DNA from: an uncultured Myxococcales bacterium
GTDB lineage: Bacteria > Myxococcota_A > UBA9042
NCBI GenBank assembly: GCA_903840165.1
Contig: CAIMEY010000030.1
Coordinates: 62,001-126,000, forward strand
Reading direction: 5' to 3'
Length of the DNA: 64,000 nucleotides
Under the pieces are notes generated by a model. The model had not been told where the DNA came from, did not search any database, and worked only from the letters and a program-made list of their open reading frames with translations. Within the stretch, counting starts at the first letter, position 1. Each line of letters begins with the position of its first letter. Below, piece after piece: positions 39,082 through 48,214 of the stretch. Both the position numbers and the translations under genes were made by a program.

Positions 39082-39329
39082 AGCAACACCCGCGTCGCTA
39101 TACAAAGCAAGCGCTGCGTGGTAGGACGTTGCCCGCGCTGGACTAGGCCTTAGAGCCCGTCAAGGAATAAACCGATCGACTCAAGCCAAGCTGCCTTTTC
39201 GCGGAGCGGCGAGTCGGCCTTTGAGGACGCGAACTTGCGACCCATTATGCAGCGCAAGGGCTGCTGGGCAAAATCGACCTGATTTTTGCACGGGCCCTTG
39301 TGCCGACGGTCCTCAAGACAGAGGTGATC

Positions 39330-39854
39330 ATGGGATTGATGTACCGGCAAAGCGAACTTGGCATTGGCACCGAATTGACCCCCGATCTTCGCGAGTTGGG
39401 CGGCAACGTGGTCATGACCAAGGTGGAAGAAGTGGTCAACTGGGGCCGCAAGTTCTCCTTGTTTCAGTACCCGTTTGTCACGGCCTGCTGCGGCATGGAG
39501 TTCATGTCGGTCAACGCGCCCCAACACGACTTGGCCCGTTATGGCTGCGAAGTGCCGCGATTCACGCCGCGCCAAGCGGATTTGCTGATGGTGGTCGGCA
39601 CCGTGACGCACAAAAACGCGCCGATCCTGCGCCGCGTGTACGACCAAATGGCCGAACCCAAGTGGGTCGTCGCCTTTGGCGCATGTGCCTCAACCGGTGG
39701 TTTTTACGATAATTACGCGACAGTTCCCGGCATCGACCACATCATCCCCGTGGACGTATACATTCCGGGCTGCCCGCCGCGCCCCGAGCAAGTGATCGAC
39801 GCGATCGCCCTGCTGATGGAACAGATCAGCGCAGGCCGTGCAGAACTGCGATAG
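39330..39854 (+). CDS. nuoB: NADH-quinone oxidoreductase subunit B (NuoB)
   Basis: A 174-aa subunit of respiratory complex I that carries the N2 [4Fe-4S] cluster next to the quinone site. The start is ATG 39330, with GAGG 6 bases upstream. Cluster ligands: the adjacent pair C53-C54 (TACCGMEF), C119 (FGACAST) and C148 (IPGCPPRP). Length and sequence are typical of bacterial NuoB. No other nuo gene is visible on either side, whereas nuoB normally sits in a nuoA-N operon between nuoA and nuoC. It may be the cell's relocated NuoB or an extra copy belonging to a related hydrogenase-like complex. Confidence 0.95.
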   Translation: MGLMYRQSELGIGTELTPDLRELGGNVVMTKVEEVVNWGRKFSLFQYPFVTACCGMEFMSVNAPQHDLARYGCEVPRFTPRQADLLMVVGTVTHKNAPILRRVYDQMAEPKWVVAFGACASTGGFYDNYATVPGIDHIIPVDVYIPGCPPRPEQVIDAIALLMEQISAGRAELR

Positions 39855-39914
39855 GCCCGATTGCCCGCGAAATTCTTGACCTTTACGGACATTCTTACGC
39901 CGCCACGGACATTC

Positions 39915-40709
39915 TTACACCGCCGCGGTCATTCGTGCGGCGGCAATTGCTACAGCAGCAGCCACGTTCAGGGATTCCACTGTCCTTGTCGTCACCTGCG
40001 CTGCATCGATCGCCACGCGATGACTGCAAGCCGCCAGAACGGGGGGCGAAACGCCTGCTTCCTCAGCACCGGCAACGAGCACGCGCAACCCTTTGTCTTG
40101 CAAAACTAAATCTCGCAGGGACTGAGGCGATCGGTGGTCCAACGCCACGACCTGGGCCCCAGCCTTGACCAGCGTGCGCAGGGCCTGGGACAGGTCTTGC
40201 ACAAGCCATACAGGCAGTTGGTCCAGTCCTCCCTCCGCCACACGAAAGGCCGCCGTGCTGAGCCATGGGCCCGACTGCGCCTGAGACAGCAGCAGCCCCG
40301 CGACGCCCAAAAAGGCCGCCGTTCGCGCGATTGCTCCTAGATTGTGCGGGTTTTCCACACCGTCCAGAGCCAGCCACACGCCGCGTGTTTGGGCGTGTTG
40401 GGCCAGCGCCGGTGCCTGAATTTGCACCGCCGGTGGCGCATCGAACACGGCGACAATGCCTTGATGGGCGTGGGAATGGCTGATTCGCTCCAGCTCATCG
40501 GGCGTGACGCAGCGATACGCCACGCGTGCCTGGGCCAGGTCCGTCAGCAAGGGCCGCAGGGCGCTCATGCGCTCTTGGGCGAAGAACAGCCGCCTGAGGG
40601 CCTGCGGACGCCGCGCCAAGGCCGCGTGCACAGCGTGCCATCCACAGAGCGTCTGCGAGGTTGGTGCGGCTGGCGTAGGGGGTAGCGGGACCGGCAGGGG
40701 TGGGCGCAT
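39915..40709 (-). CDS. SpoU/TrmH-family RNA 2'-O-ribose methyltransferase (RlmB-like)
   Basis: A 264-aa SAM-dependent SPOUT (trefoil-knot) methyltransferase. The start is ATG 40709, which overlaps the stop of the preceding gene by one base (TGATG). The N-terminal substrate-binding domain opens with LCGWHAVHAAL, the pattern of RlmB (23S rRNA Gm2251). SPOUT motif 1 is DGVENPHNLGAIARTA (N123, R129), motif 2 lies in LRVLVAGAEEAGVSP and motif 3 is VESLNVAAAVAIA. It probably methylates a ribose in 23S rRNA or a tRNA. Its coupling to a secreted P-domain protein is odd and probably accidental. Confidence 0.9.
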   Translation of the reverse strand: MRPPLPVPLPPTPAAPTSQTLCGWHAVHAALARRPQALRRLFFAQERMSALRPLLTDLAQARVAYRCVTPDELERISHSHAHQGIVAVFDAPPAVQIQAPALAQHAQTRGVWLALDGVENPHNLGAIARTAAFLGVAGLLLSQAQSGPWLSTAAFRVAEGGLDQLPVWLVQDLSQALRTLVKAGAQVVALDHRSPQSLRDLVLQDKGLRVLVAGAEEAGVSPPVLAACSHRVAIDAAQVTTRTVESLNVAAAVAIAAARMTAAV

Positions 40710-40711
40710 CA
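40707..40711 (-). promoter_or_regulatory. TGATG stop-start overlap
   Basis: On the minus strand the TGA (40711-40709) of the P-domain protein shares its A with the ATG (40709-40707) of the methyltransferase. This favours re-initiation by the same ribosome and fixes the methyltransferase start. Confidence 0.75.
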
Positions 40712-42877
40712 CAGGCAGCAGGCGTAACCGTACTTGTCGGTATTGGGATGGTCGTCGCCTGCACTGCCAACGCCGACCGTCGCGTTGCCGCCGTCGTTGT
40801 CGCTGTAGCTTGCTGTCCAGTTGGCGGCGGCCGTAATGGTCTTGGCGTCGCGCAAGATCGCGCTTTGACTGATGGAACACACGCGAGCGCCGACGCTAGC
40901 GCAGTCCGTGGCGGCCGTGTTCCAATCGCTGGGCGTGTTGTTGACCTTGACGACGCAAACGCCAGAAACGTCGGTGCCAGGGCAGGTTAGGTCCGCCTTG
41001 TCCGTGGCGCAGCAGGCAAAACCATACTGTGAATCAATGCTTGGGTTGTCAGCTACGGCGCCAATCCCCTTTTCGAAGTTGGCCGCGGTGTTGTCATTGT
41101 CCGAATGATCCGAGGACCACACCGCCACGGAGACCACCTTGCTCTGGCGCAGCACCCAATACTGCGCCTTGTCGCAGAGATCGGCCTGCAAACCGCTGCA
41201 GAACATCGCGGCGTTGCGGAAGTACGTGTCGGCGGCGTTGTGGACGTACACGACCCGCACGCCGGCCACCTTGGTATCCGTGCTGCGATGCGGGGTTAGG
41301 TTGTAGCAGCAGGGCGCTTGCCAGTTGCTGCTTGGGGTGTGGTCGTCGCCGGTGCCGCCGTTGAGTTCGGACCAGCCGCCGGCGTCGTTGTCGGCAAAGG
41401 AGTTGGTCCAGTTGGCGTTGCTGGCCAGCATGCCCTGTTTGCGCAAGACCCAAGCTTGGCTGTCGGTGCAGATGTCGGCCTTGACCGCGGCGCAGGACTT
41501 GGCCGCTGCCAGGAAGATGCCGTTGATCCCGGCCGAAGCCAAGCAAATGCCGTTAACCTGCGCGGCCATGCACATGCCGTAGCCCTGGATCGTGCCATTG
41601 ATGGCAAGGCCACCATTGACGGTCATGTCGCTGTTGGCGATGAAGGCGCCGTTGGCCGCAACCTGTTGGGTGGACAGCGTTTGCATGGAGATGCTCCAGG
41701 AGTTGATCTGGCCGTCGATGGCGTTGTTCAGGTAGCCATCGTCCACGACCTTGATTTGCCACTTGCCCACCGGGTTCTTGCCCACCCAGGTCGTCAAATC
41801 GCCGCTCACCGTCGCTGTTGGGTCCGGATAGCTGGTTTTGACCGCTTTGCCCGCGGCGCCGCCTTGGTACAGGGTGTAGATGACGCCAGCCGGGTCGGTG
41901 AGCGTCACGGTGATCGTCGACGTGTCGCTATTGACCAAATCGAGAGAAATTGTCAGCTTTTGCGCCGAACCATAATCAGGCATGTCCAGCGAATCGGTCA
42001 CACCCAGGGGGAAATGGTCCGGAATCGGCACGGCCGCCTTGGACGCCACGCCGTTGTTGAACTGATTGGTCAGTAGGTTGTTCGAAATCTCGTTAAGCCC
42101 ATCTGGGGGTAAGGCACTTGGGTCCACCGCAGCGCCGCAAATCAGTTGGCCATCCGAGGTCAGGCCGATAACTGCCTTGCCAACCGGGCACTTGCCGCTG
42201 GGCAGGTTGATGCCGCTGAGCTTGGAACCATCGCCGATAAACTCCTTGGCCGCTATCGAGCCCAAGGCTGTGACGCTGCCGGCGGAGAGATTCTTGTCCA
42301 CGAGGTTCACATCTGCGTCCCAGGCGATCTCGCTGACACTGACGCAGCCTGTGCATTGCAGATCAAGGGCTTTGATGGCCGAACCGCCCTTGGAGTCGGC
42401 TGCGGCGTAGGCAAAGCCAACCTTATCACTGGTCACGGAACTCGGCTTAATGGCTGCGCCGGCCAAGCAAGAGGTGCAGTCAAGTCCCTCGGCCACGGCA
42501 GCACGCAGGGCATAAGCCACAGATTGTAAAGCAATTCTTGGCATTTCAGGGTCATTTCCTACGGTCTGCCCCAAGTACTTAGCATTGGCCAGCAAATCAG
42601 GCGTCAGCGGTGTCAGTAGCCCGATCACGTGGCTAAAGGTGCCCGCCTTGACCGGCACGGCGACGGCTGCCTCTTGCCAGACCGGCACACCGCCAACTGC
42701 GTCTTTATACAGGGCAAACTGGAGCTGATAAGAACCATCAGGCGCGGGTCCCCCGACCAAATTGTAGATGGCACCGGCCACGCCAAGCGTATTGGGCACG
42801 GCCGCCCAAGCACAAGGGCTCGATAGGGTTAGCAAAACCGACAATAACAGACAACTTTTCAGCAATGCTTTGCGCAC
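40709..42877 (-). CDS. secreted P-domain protein with Cys-rich tip repeats (paralog C)
   Basis: 722 aa, from GTG 42877 with AAGGAG 8 bases upstream. The Sec signal peptide is MRKALLKSCLLLSVLLTLSSPCAWA. Residues about 25-145 form the N-terminal module shared with the proteins at 43.1 and 48.2 kb (VxGxxYxxxGGPAxDGSYxxxFxLYKDA... DCTSC). A conserved linker LPPDGLNEISNNLL follows, then a proprotein-convertase P domain (SGDLTTWVGKNPVGKWQIKVVDD...NSWSISMQTL). The C-terminus has three copies of a domain of about 75-85 residues (NxAxxxCxxxxxxVCxxSQxxVLRxxG...W...xxDND...YGYACC). Unlike its paralogs it lacks the SGxYxDL tail-fibre repeats. Probably a surface adhesin; the ligand is unknown. Confidence 0.88.
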   Translation of the reverse strand: MRKALLKSCLLLSVLLTLSSPCAWAAVPNTLGVAGAIYNLVGGPAPDGSYQLQFALYKDAVGGVPVWQEAAVAVPVKAGTFSHVIGLLTPLTPDLLANAKYLGQTVGNDPEMPRIALQSVAYALRAAVAEGLDCTSCLAGAAIKPSSVTSDKVGFAYAAADSKGGSAIKALDLQCTGCVSVSEIAWDADVNLVDKNLSAGSVTALGSIAAKEFIGDGSKLSGINLPSGKCPVGKAVIGLTSDGQLICGAAVDPSALPPDGLNEISNNLLTNQFNNGVASKAAVPIPDHFPLGVTDSLDMPDYGSAQKLTISLDLVNSDTSTITVTLTDPAGVIYTLYQGGAAGKAVKTSYPDPTATVSGDLTTWVGKNPVGKWQIKVVDDGYLNNAIDGQINSWSISMQTLSTQQVAANGAFIANSDMTVNGGLAINGTIQGYGMCMAAQVNGICLASAGINGIFLAAAKSCAAVKADICTDSQAWVLRKQGMLASNANWTNSFADNDAGGWSELNGGTGDDHTPSSNWQAPCCYNLTPHRSTDTKVAGVRVVYVHNAADTYFRNAAMFCSGLQADLCDKAQYWVLRQSKVVSVAVWSSDHSDNDNTAANFEKGIGAVADNPSIDSQYGFACCATDKADLTCPGTDVSGVCVVKVNNTPSDWNTAATDCASVGARVCSISQSAILRDAKTITAAANWTASYSDNDGGNATVGVGSAGDDHPNTDKYGYACCL

Positions 42878-43113
42878 GACATCGACTCCTTGCGGCAGAG
42901 GGAACTCCGCGGGACGCGGCGCAGCTTAGCGAATTGCCGGGCAAAGTGGCAACGGTTTGGGCGACGCCGCGACGACGCTCCGCCAATGACCGAGGGGCGC
43001 ACGGTAACAGCTCAGATTGTCACCAGTATTTCCCCGGATCTTCGCGTCCAAAGCGCGCCACCCAAGACCGGGGCGCAGCCGCTGGCGCTGAGGGTCAAGA
43101 AACCTGAGACAAC

Positions 43114-44934
43114 TTACTGATTATCCTGGATTTCGCCAACACCCATGCGGGCGATCCGGTTGCCATTGCCGGACATGTTGTAGGACCAGTAAGGACCCCA
43201 GCTATTGCCGTCGCCGGAACTGCGGCGGCCCTGAATCTGCACTGTGTGGTTGCCGATGCCGATCGCGCCGGCCGTGGTGGTCTTGCAGATCGCGTGGGTC
43301 GCCATCAGCAAGCCTTCGTGGATGTTGATGGTCGGCGAATAGGAAGCGTATGTCTGCTCGATGCGTCCCGGGGTGGCGCACTCGTTGCCGTCAACCAGGA
43401 TGCGGTAGCCGGCTTCAGTCCAGCCGTAATAGCCGCGCAGGTTAAAGCCCTCGGTGTGGTCGATGATGAGGACCGTGTCCGCCCGTTGCTTGTTGTAGAC
43501 CATCGAGCGAGCGTTGGTCCAGGACGCTGACGTCATGTCCAACTGGTCGTTTTCCCATACGGTCTGCCGATAACCACGCGCCGTGTTCAAGTTTGCGCCC
43601 GTGACATCGCCGGTGACGGTGACGTTGTTATCCACCAGCACATTGCCTTTGATTTGAATCTTCTTGGTCGATAAAGTCTGCAGCGCAATCGACCAACTGT
43701 TGACCTGACCGTCGTTGGGCGTGTTGTTAAAGCTGTTGTCGACGACTTTGAGAATCCAGTTGCCCTTGGGATTGAGGCCGACCCACTTCGTCAGGTCGCC
43801 TGTGGCCGTGGCGTTGGGCGGGTAAGAGGCCTTGAGTCCCGCGCCTTTGAGACCGCAAGACGTGTAGGGATTGCCACTGCCGTCGGCACCGCCGCAGATG
43901 ACGAACTCTTTGTTGGTCGGGTCGAACACGGAGATAGCCAACTTGCTAATATCACTATTGGACACATCCACGCTGACCGTCAACGCCTGGGCCGAACCGA
44001 TGTCTGGGAAGGCGATCGTGTCCGTGGTGCCTGGCGGGTAGTAGTCCTTGATGGCGTTGTTCGGCGTGCCGGCGTAGGTGTCGACAAACTGATTGTAGAT
44101 CAGATTGTTCGAGATCTCGTTGAGGCCATCGGGCGGCAGGGAGCTGACGTCCATCGGGTTGACGCAGTTGAGCGAGCCGTCAGCCTTGAGTCCCTTGACC
44201 ACCAGCCCGGAACCGCAGGCGACGTTGACAGGAATCGTCACCGGCGCACCCGAAAGATCAGTGTATTTTCCAGAGGTTGCCACCGTTGCCAGCTTGCTGC
44301 TCAGGGCGTAACCGCTGAGGTCCGGCTTGTTGAGCAGGTCGGCGTAGTTGCCGCTGGTCGCCACCGTCGCCAGGGCGGCGATTTGGGCGAACACGGACAA
44401 GTCTGGCTTATTGAGCAAATCGTTGTAGTTACCGCTCGATGCTACCGTCTTGAGGTCGGCGCTTTTGGCAAAGGGTGCCAGGACTTTGCTGTCAATCTGA
44501 CCCGCGGCGATACAGCCGGAGCAATCCAGGGCCTCCGCAGTGGCAGCGCGCAGTGCAAACATCGAGGATTGAACCGGTTTTCGCGGAAGTTCCGGATCCG
44601 CCTCCACCTTGATGCCCATCTGCGCCGTGGCGCCCACGCCAGCAAGTGTAGCCGCATCTAGGGGTTTGCTACCGCCCAGTGCATACACGAACAGGCCATT
44701 CTTGACAGCGATCTGCACGGGCCCTTCGGTCCAGGTCGCATTGGCCGTCAGCGCATCTTTATACAGTGAAAACGTGACGTTGTAGCTTCCGTCCGCCGCC
44801 GGGCCACCGCCCGCGGAGTACAGCGCGCCTTCCACACCCACCGTGGCCGGCATAGCCGCCATCGCAGGCGCCGCCCCCATGGCACAGGCCACCCCAATAC
44901 CCGATAACCACGCGCGAATCATTGCTGGCTTCAT
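43114..44934 (-). CDS. secreted P-domain fibre protein (paralog B)
   Basis: 606 aa, from ATG 44934 with a strong GGGAGG site. Signal peptide to about residue 27. Shared N-terminal module 28-142 ending in DCSGCI. Three tail-fibre-like repeats at 163-231 (TVASSGNYNDLLNKPDL, TVATSGNYADLLNKPDL, TVATSGKYTDLSGAPV). Linker LPPDGLNEISNNLI at 266-279. P domain at about 305-425. The last 150 residues differ from the other paralogs: they have no Cys repeats but a predicted beta-sandwich with GNHTVQIQGRRSSGDG, similar in style to trimeric C1q-like or phage tip domains. The modular exchange of tips on a common shaft suggests an adhesive fibre with variable specificity. Confidence 0.88.
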   Translation of the reverse strand: MKPAMIRAWLSGIGVACAMGAAPAMAAMPATVGVEGALYSAGGGPAADGSYNVTFSLYKDALTANATWTEGPVQIAVKNGLFVYALGGSKPLDAATLAGVGATAQMGIKVEADPELPRKPVQSSMFALRAATAEALDCSGCIAAGQIDSKVLAPFAKSADLKTVASSGNYNDLLNKPDLSVFAQIAALATVATSGNYADLLNKPDLSGYALSSKLATVATSGKYTDLSGAPVTIPVNVACGSGLVVKGLKADGSLNCVNPMDVSSLPPDGLNEISNNLIYNQFVDTYAGTPNNAIKDYYPPGTTDTIAFPDIGSAQALTVSVDVSNSDISKLAISVFDPTNKEFVICGGADGSGNPYTSCGLKGAGLKASYPPNATATGDLTKWVGLNPKGNWILKVVDNSFNNTPNDGQVNSWSIALQTLSTKKIQIKGNVLVDNNVTVTGDVTGANLNTARGYRQTVWENDQLDMTSASWTNARSMVYNKQRADTVLIIDHTEGFNLRGYYGWTEAGYRILVDGNECATPGRIEQTYASYSPTINIHEGLLMATHAICKTTTAGAIGIGNHTVQIQGRRSSGDGNSWGPYWSYNMSGNGNRIARMGVGEIQDNQ

Positions 44935-45130
44935 CGTTCCTCCCTGCAGCGGCCTCTATCGGGGTCCCGTTCTCTCTTGGCCCATTTGGGCCAGCAGCCG
45001 TCCGCACCCTGGGTCGGCTGATTCACCGGTGAATTGCGCCGGCGTGACCGGCAAATCCCTTGTCTTCTAAGCACCTACAACCGGCAGTGCCGCCCGTTCC
45101 CTCAGGCGGGCCCACCGATTCTCAGCCATC

Positions 45131-48082
45131 CTATAGGCCGATGGCATCCTTGAGCCAAGCGTAAAAGCCTAGCGTTGCTGTGTATTTACCGTCATTGCCG
45201 TTGCCTATTGCCGCACTGACGCCGGTCAAGGCGCGCACGGTGTACTTGGTGCCCGTGCCAGTGACCATGCCACCGCCGAGGCGAGCCTGGAATGTCACAG
45301 GTTTGCAACCCTCGTCGGTAACACCGTCGCACGAATTGTCAACGCCGTCGCAGAGTTCCTTGGCGGGCAAGACCGATCCCTGGCAGACATCCAAGGTGCC
45401 GTCCGCTTTGCATTGCTGGGTGCCGTCCTTGCATAAACCTTTGTTTTCATTGATAGCCGGTCCGTTCCAGCAAGGAACCTTGAGCGTCACGTCCACCGTG
45501 TGCGTGCAGCCCTTGACTGGGTCGCAAGCATCGACTGTGCAAGGGGAACCATCATCGCAGCTGAACTTGCCCGCTAGGCACGTGTACTTGCCCGTCACAG
45601 CGTCGCTGCCGCAGACGTCGCCCAAAGTGCAAGCGTTGTTGTCCGAGCAGGACTGCACAAGGGGCGTAAAGATGCACGTCGCCTTAGGATCTGCGCCATC
45701 GCAGGTGTCCTTGGTGCACGCTTCGTTGTCGTCGCAGAGCTTGGCCTTGCCCGCTGTGCACACCTTGTTGATGCATTGGTCGCCAACGGTGCAGAAGTTG
45801 CCGTCCGCATCGCACCCGGCGCTGTTGGCGAGGTTGCTGCAGCCGTTCTTGGCGTCACAACTATCGTCCGTGCAAGGGTTTTTGTCATCGCAGCCATTGA
45901 CGGCACCGGCTAGGCATTTGCCGTTCTGGCACTGGTCGCCTTGGGTGCAAACGTTGCCGTCGGCATCGCACGCCAGGCCGTTGGGCTGCTTGGTCAAGAC
46001 ACACGCACCGGCGACTGAATCACAAGCATTGGTTTGGCAAGCGTTATTGACGCTGACGTCGCAGTTAATGACGGTGCTCGGGTCGACGACGCAGATCGCC
46101 ACGCCCGGCACCGACTTATCGCAGATCGGCGTGCCGTTGCACTTGTTGCCATCGTCTTTGCAGTCGCTGTCTTGGGTGCATTTGCAGCTGTTTTGGCTGC
46201 CCACGCAGACGCCGTTGCTGCAGTTGTCGACCTTGGTGCAGACGTTGCCGTCATCGCAAGGCTTGCCTTCAGCGGCATTGACTGTGTTCTTGCAGCCCAA
46301 GGGCTTGCCGGCCGCATAGGTCGGATCGCAGAGGTCCACGGTGCACGCGTTGCCGTCATCGCAATACTTGGCGGCATCCACAGCCGCGCCGGCGCAAACG
46401 CCTTTGTCGACTGCGACGGTGCACAAGTCTTGAAGTGTACAGGGGTTTCCATCATCACAGGGCATGCCGTTTTGCGGGGCTGCATCGTGGACGCAGCCGG
46501 TCTGCGCGTTGCAACTGTCGGCGGTGCAAGGATTGGTGTCATCGCAGTTGACGGCCTTGCCTTTGCACTGGCTGGTGTCGGCGTCCAGGGGCACGCAAAC
46601 CTCGCCGGTGGTGCAGGCGTTGCCGTCATTGCAGGTAAAGCTCTGGTCCTTGGGCGAGTAAATACACTTGCCATTGGCCTTGTTACAGACTGCTGTGATG
46701 CATTCGTCGCCCGTATCGCAGGACTTGATCTTGCCAGCTTGGCAGGTGCCATCTTTGCAGGCATCGGCAGGGGTGCATTCGGAGTTGTCCGCGTCGCAGG
46801 CCTTGGTGTTGTTCACCTGCGTGCAACCAGTCGCCATGTCACAGGAATCGTCCGTGCACGGGTTGTTGTCATCGCAGTTGGGCGGATTGCCCGGGACGCA
46901 TTTGCCACCGGCGCATTTGTCGCTAGCAGTGCACTTGGAGCCATCGTCGCACTGGGCCGTGTTGTTGCTGTACTGGCAACCGGCTGACCCGCCGCAGGAA
47001 TCGTCGGTGCAGGGGTTCTTGTCATCGCAGGTCGCTTCGTCGGTCTTGCCGTTGCAGTCATTGTCCTTGCCATCGCAGATTTCCGGAGTCGGGTCGGAGG
47101 CATAGCAGCCGGAGAGCCCGCCGCCCTTGGGTGCGTTGGCAGCGCCGTCGGGCAGGCAGGTGCGTTTGCCTTGGCACTTGGCCTCGCTGCCTGCCGCTTG
47201 GACGTAGCAAGTCGTTGATAGCTGAAGGTTGATCGCTTCATCGGAGCAAGTGCACGCCGCGCCGCCCTTGACGATGCACTGCTTGACCGCCGCGCCAGTG
47301 ACATCTTTGGCGTCGCTGCATTCGTAACCCGCTGGACAGTCGGGGTTTTGTGTGCAGCCGAGTCCGCAAAAGGCGCCGTTGTTGCCTTGGTCGACGCAGT
47401 GGGCATCCTGAGCGCCCAGACCCGAGCATTCACTATTCGCGCTGCAGGGATTGCAGATCTTGGCATAGGCCGGCACGCAGACATTGACCGGGTCGCCGCC
47501 CTGGCCTGGCGAGGAAATGCATTTGAAGTTGTCCGGGCAGGGCCCCTGTGCACACAACTGCGCGCATTTCTGTCCCTTTGGCGTGTCGATACAAAACTGG
47601 GAATCGCAGTCGTTGACCGATGCGCACGGGCAACCCGCGCCGCCCGGGCAGGAAAGGCCTTGCGTATCAGGCGCATCTACAGCATCAGCATCAGCATCGG
47701 CCTGGGCGTCATCGGTCCCTGCGGCATCCGCATCGGCCGTGACCAAAGCGTCGTCGGTACTAACGTCGGCCGCGTCTTGGCTAACCTGCGTGTCGGAAGC
47801 GTCATCCGTACTGACCGTGCCGTCCACCGCATCGTCTGTAGAAACAGCCGCATCGGTCGCCGGCCCGGTGGCTGGCGTGTTACCGCCGCACGCAGCCATG
47901 ACCACGGCCAACAGCAGGCTGAGGGCCCATGGCGTGCCCGACGCAACTATCTTGATGGCCGACAATTTCTCGCCCTGTGCGAGCGCCGACGCGCCGCCAA
48001 GCGTACCCGTCATGCCTGGACAGGCGCCGCTTGTCCCGGAGGACTTGGCGCAATTCTGCCCAAAGGTTGGGACCCGTTTCAT
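45131..48082 (-). CDS. Cys-rich repeat lipoprotein (paralog B)
   Basis: 983 aa, from ATG 48082 with GGGAGA 7 bases upstream. The N-region is long (about 50 residues). A hydrophobic stretch then ends in the lipobox VMAAC. Next comes an Asp/Thr/Val-rich spacer (STDDAVDGTVSTDDASDTQ), then the Cys-rich module shared with two other lipoproteins (GCPCASVNDCDSQFCIDTPKGQKCAQ). A single MopE motif (EICDGKDNDCNGKTDE) follows. About 15 repeats of the type 'CDDKNPCTDDSCDxxxGC' alternate with 'CDDGNxCTxxDxC', and a second MopE-like motif (ELCDGVDNSCDGVTDEGC) closes the array. The last 50 residues contain GTGTKYTVRALTG, conserved in paralog A. It is presumably an elongated, disulphide-rich surface protein. 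Ligand and function unknown. Confidence 0.88.
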   Translation of the reverse strand: MKRVPTFGQNCAKSSGTSGACPGMTGTLGGASALAQGEKLSAIKIVASGTPWALSLLLAVVMAACGGNTPATGPATDAAVSTDDAVDGTVSTDDASDTQVSQDAADVSTDDALVTADADAAGTDDAQADADADAVDAPDTQGLSCPGGAGCPCASVNDCDSQFCIDTPKGQKCAQLCAQGPCPDNFKCISSPGQGGDPVNVCVPAYAKICNPCSANSECSGLGAQDAHCVDQGNNGAFCGLGCTQNPDCPAGYECSDAKDVTGAAVKQCIVKGGAACTCSDEAINLQLSTTCYVQAAGSEAKCQGKRTCLPDGAANAPKGGGLSGCYASDPTPEICDGKDNDCNGKTDEATCDDKNPCTDDSCGGSAGCQYSNNTAQCDDGSKCTASDKCAGGKCVPGNPPNCDDNNPCTDDSCDMATGCTQVNNTKACDADNSECTPADACKDGTCQAGKIKSCDTGDECITAVCNKANGKCIYSPKDQSFTCNDGNACTTGEVCVPLDADTSQCKGKAVNCDDTNPCTADSCNAQTGCVHDAAPQNGMPCDDGNPCTLQDLCTVAVDKGVCAGAAVDAAKYCDDGNACTVDLCDPTYAAGKPLGCKNTVNAAEGKPCDDGNVCTKVDNCSNGVCVGSQNSCKCTQDSDCKDDGNKCNGTPICDKSVPGVAICVVDPSTVINCDVSVNNACQTNACDSVAGACVLTKQPNGLACDADGNVCTQGDQCQNGKCLAGAVNGCDDKNPCTDDSCDAKNGCSNLANSAGCDADGNFCTVGDQCINKVCTAGKAKLCDDNEACTKDTCDGADPKATCIFTPLVQSCSDNNACTLGDVCGSDAVTGKYTCLAGKFSCDDGSPCTVDACDPVKGCTHTVDVTLKVPCWNGPAINENKGLCKDGTQQCKADGTLDVCQGSVLPAKELCDGVDNSCDGVTDEGCKPVTFQARLGGGMVTGTGTKYTVRALTGVSAAIGNGNDGKYTATLGFYAWLKDAIGL

Positions 48083-48214
48083 CCTGCGTCTCCCTCAGGT
48101 CTGGTGCCGCCGTGGCGCGCCGAGCGACCTGTTCGCGTTGCGTGTTGCGTCCTTCTGACGGTGGCACCATCGGTCCGACCGCGCGTTGGGTCGAACCGAC
48201 GGGCCGCCGTTTTC

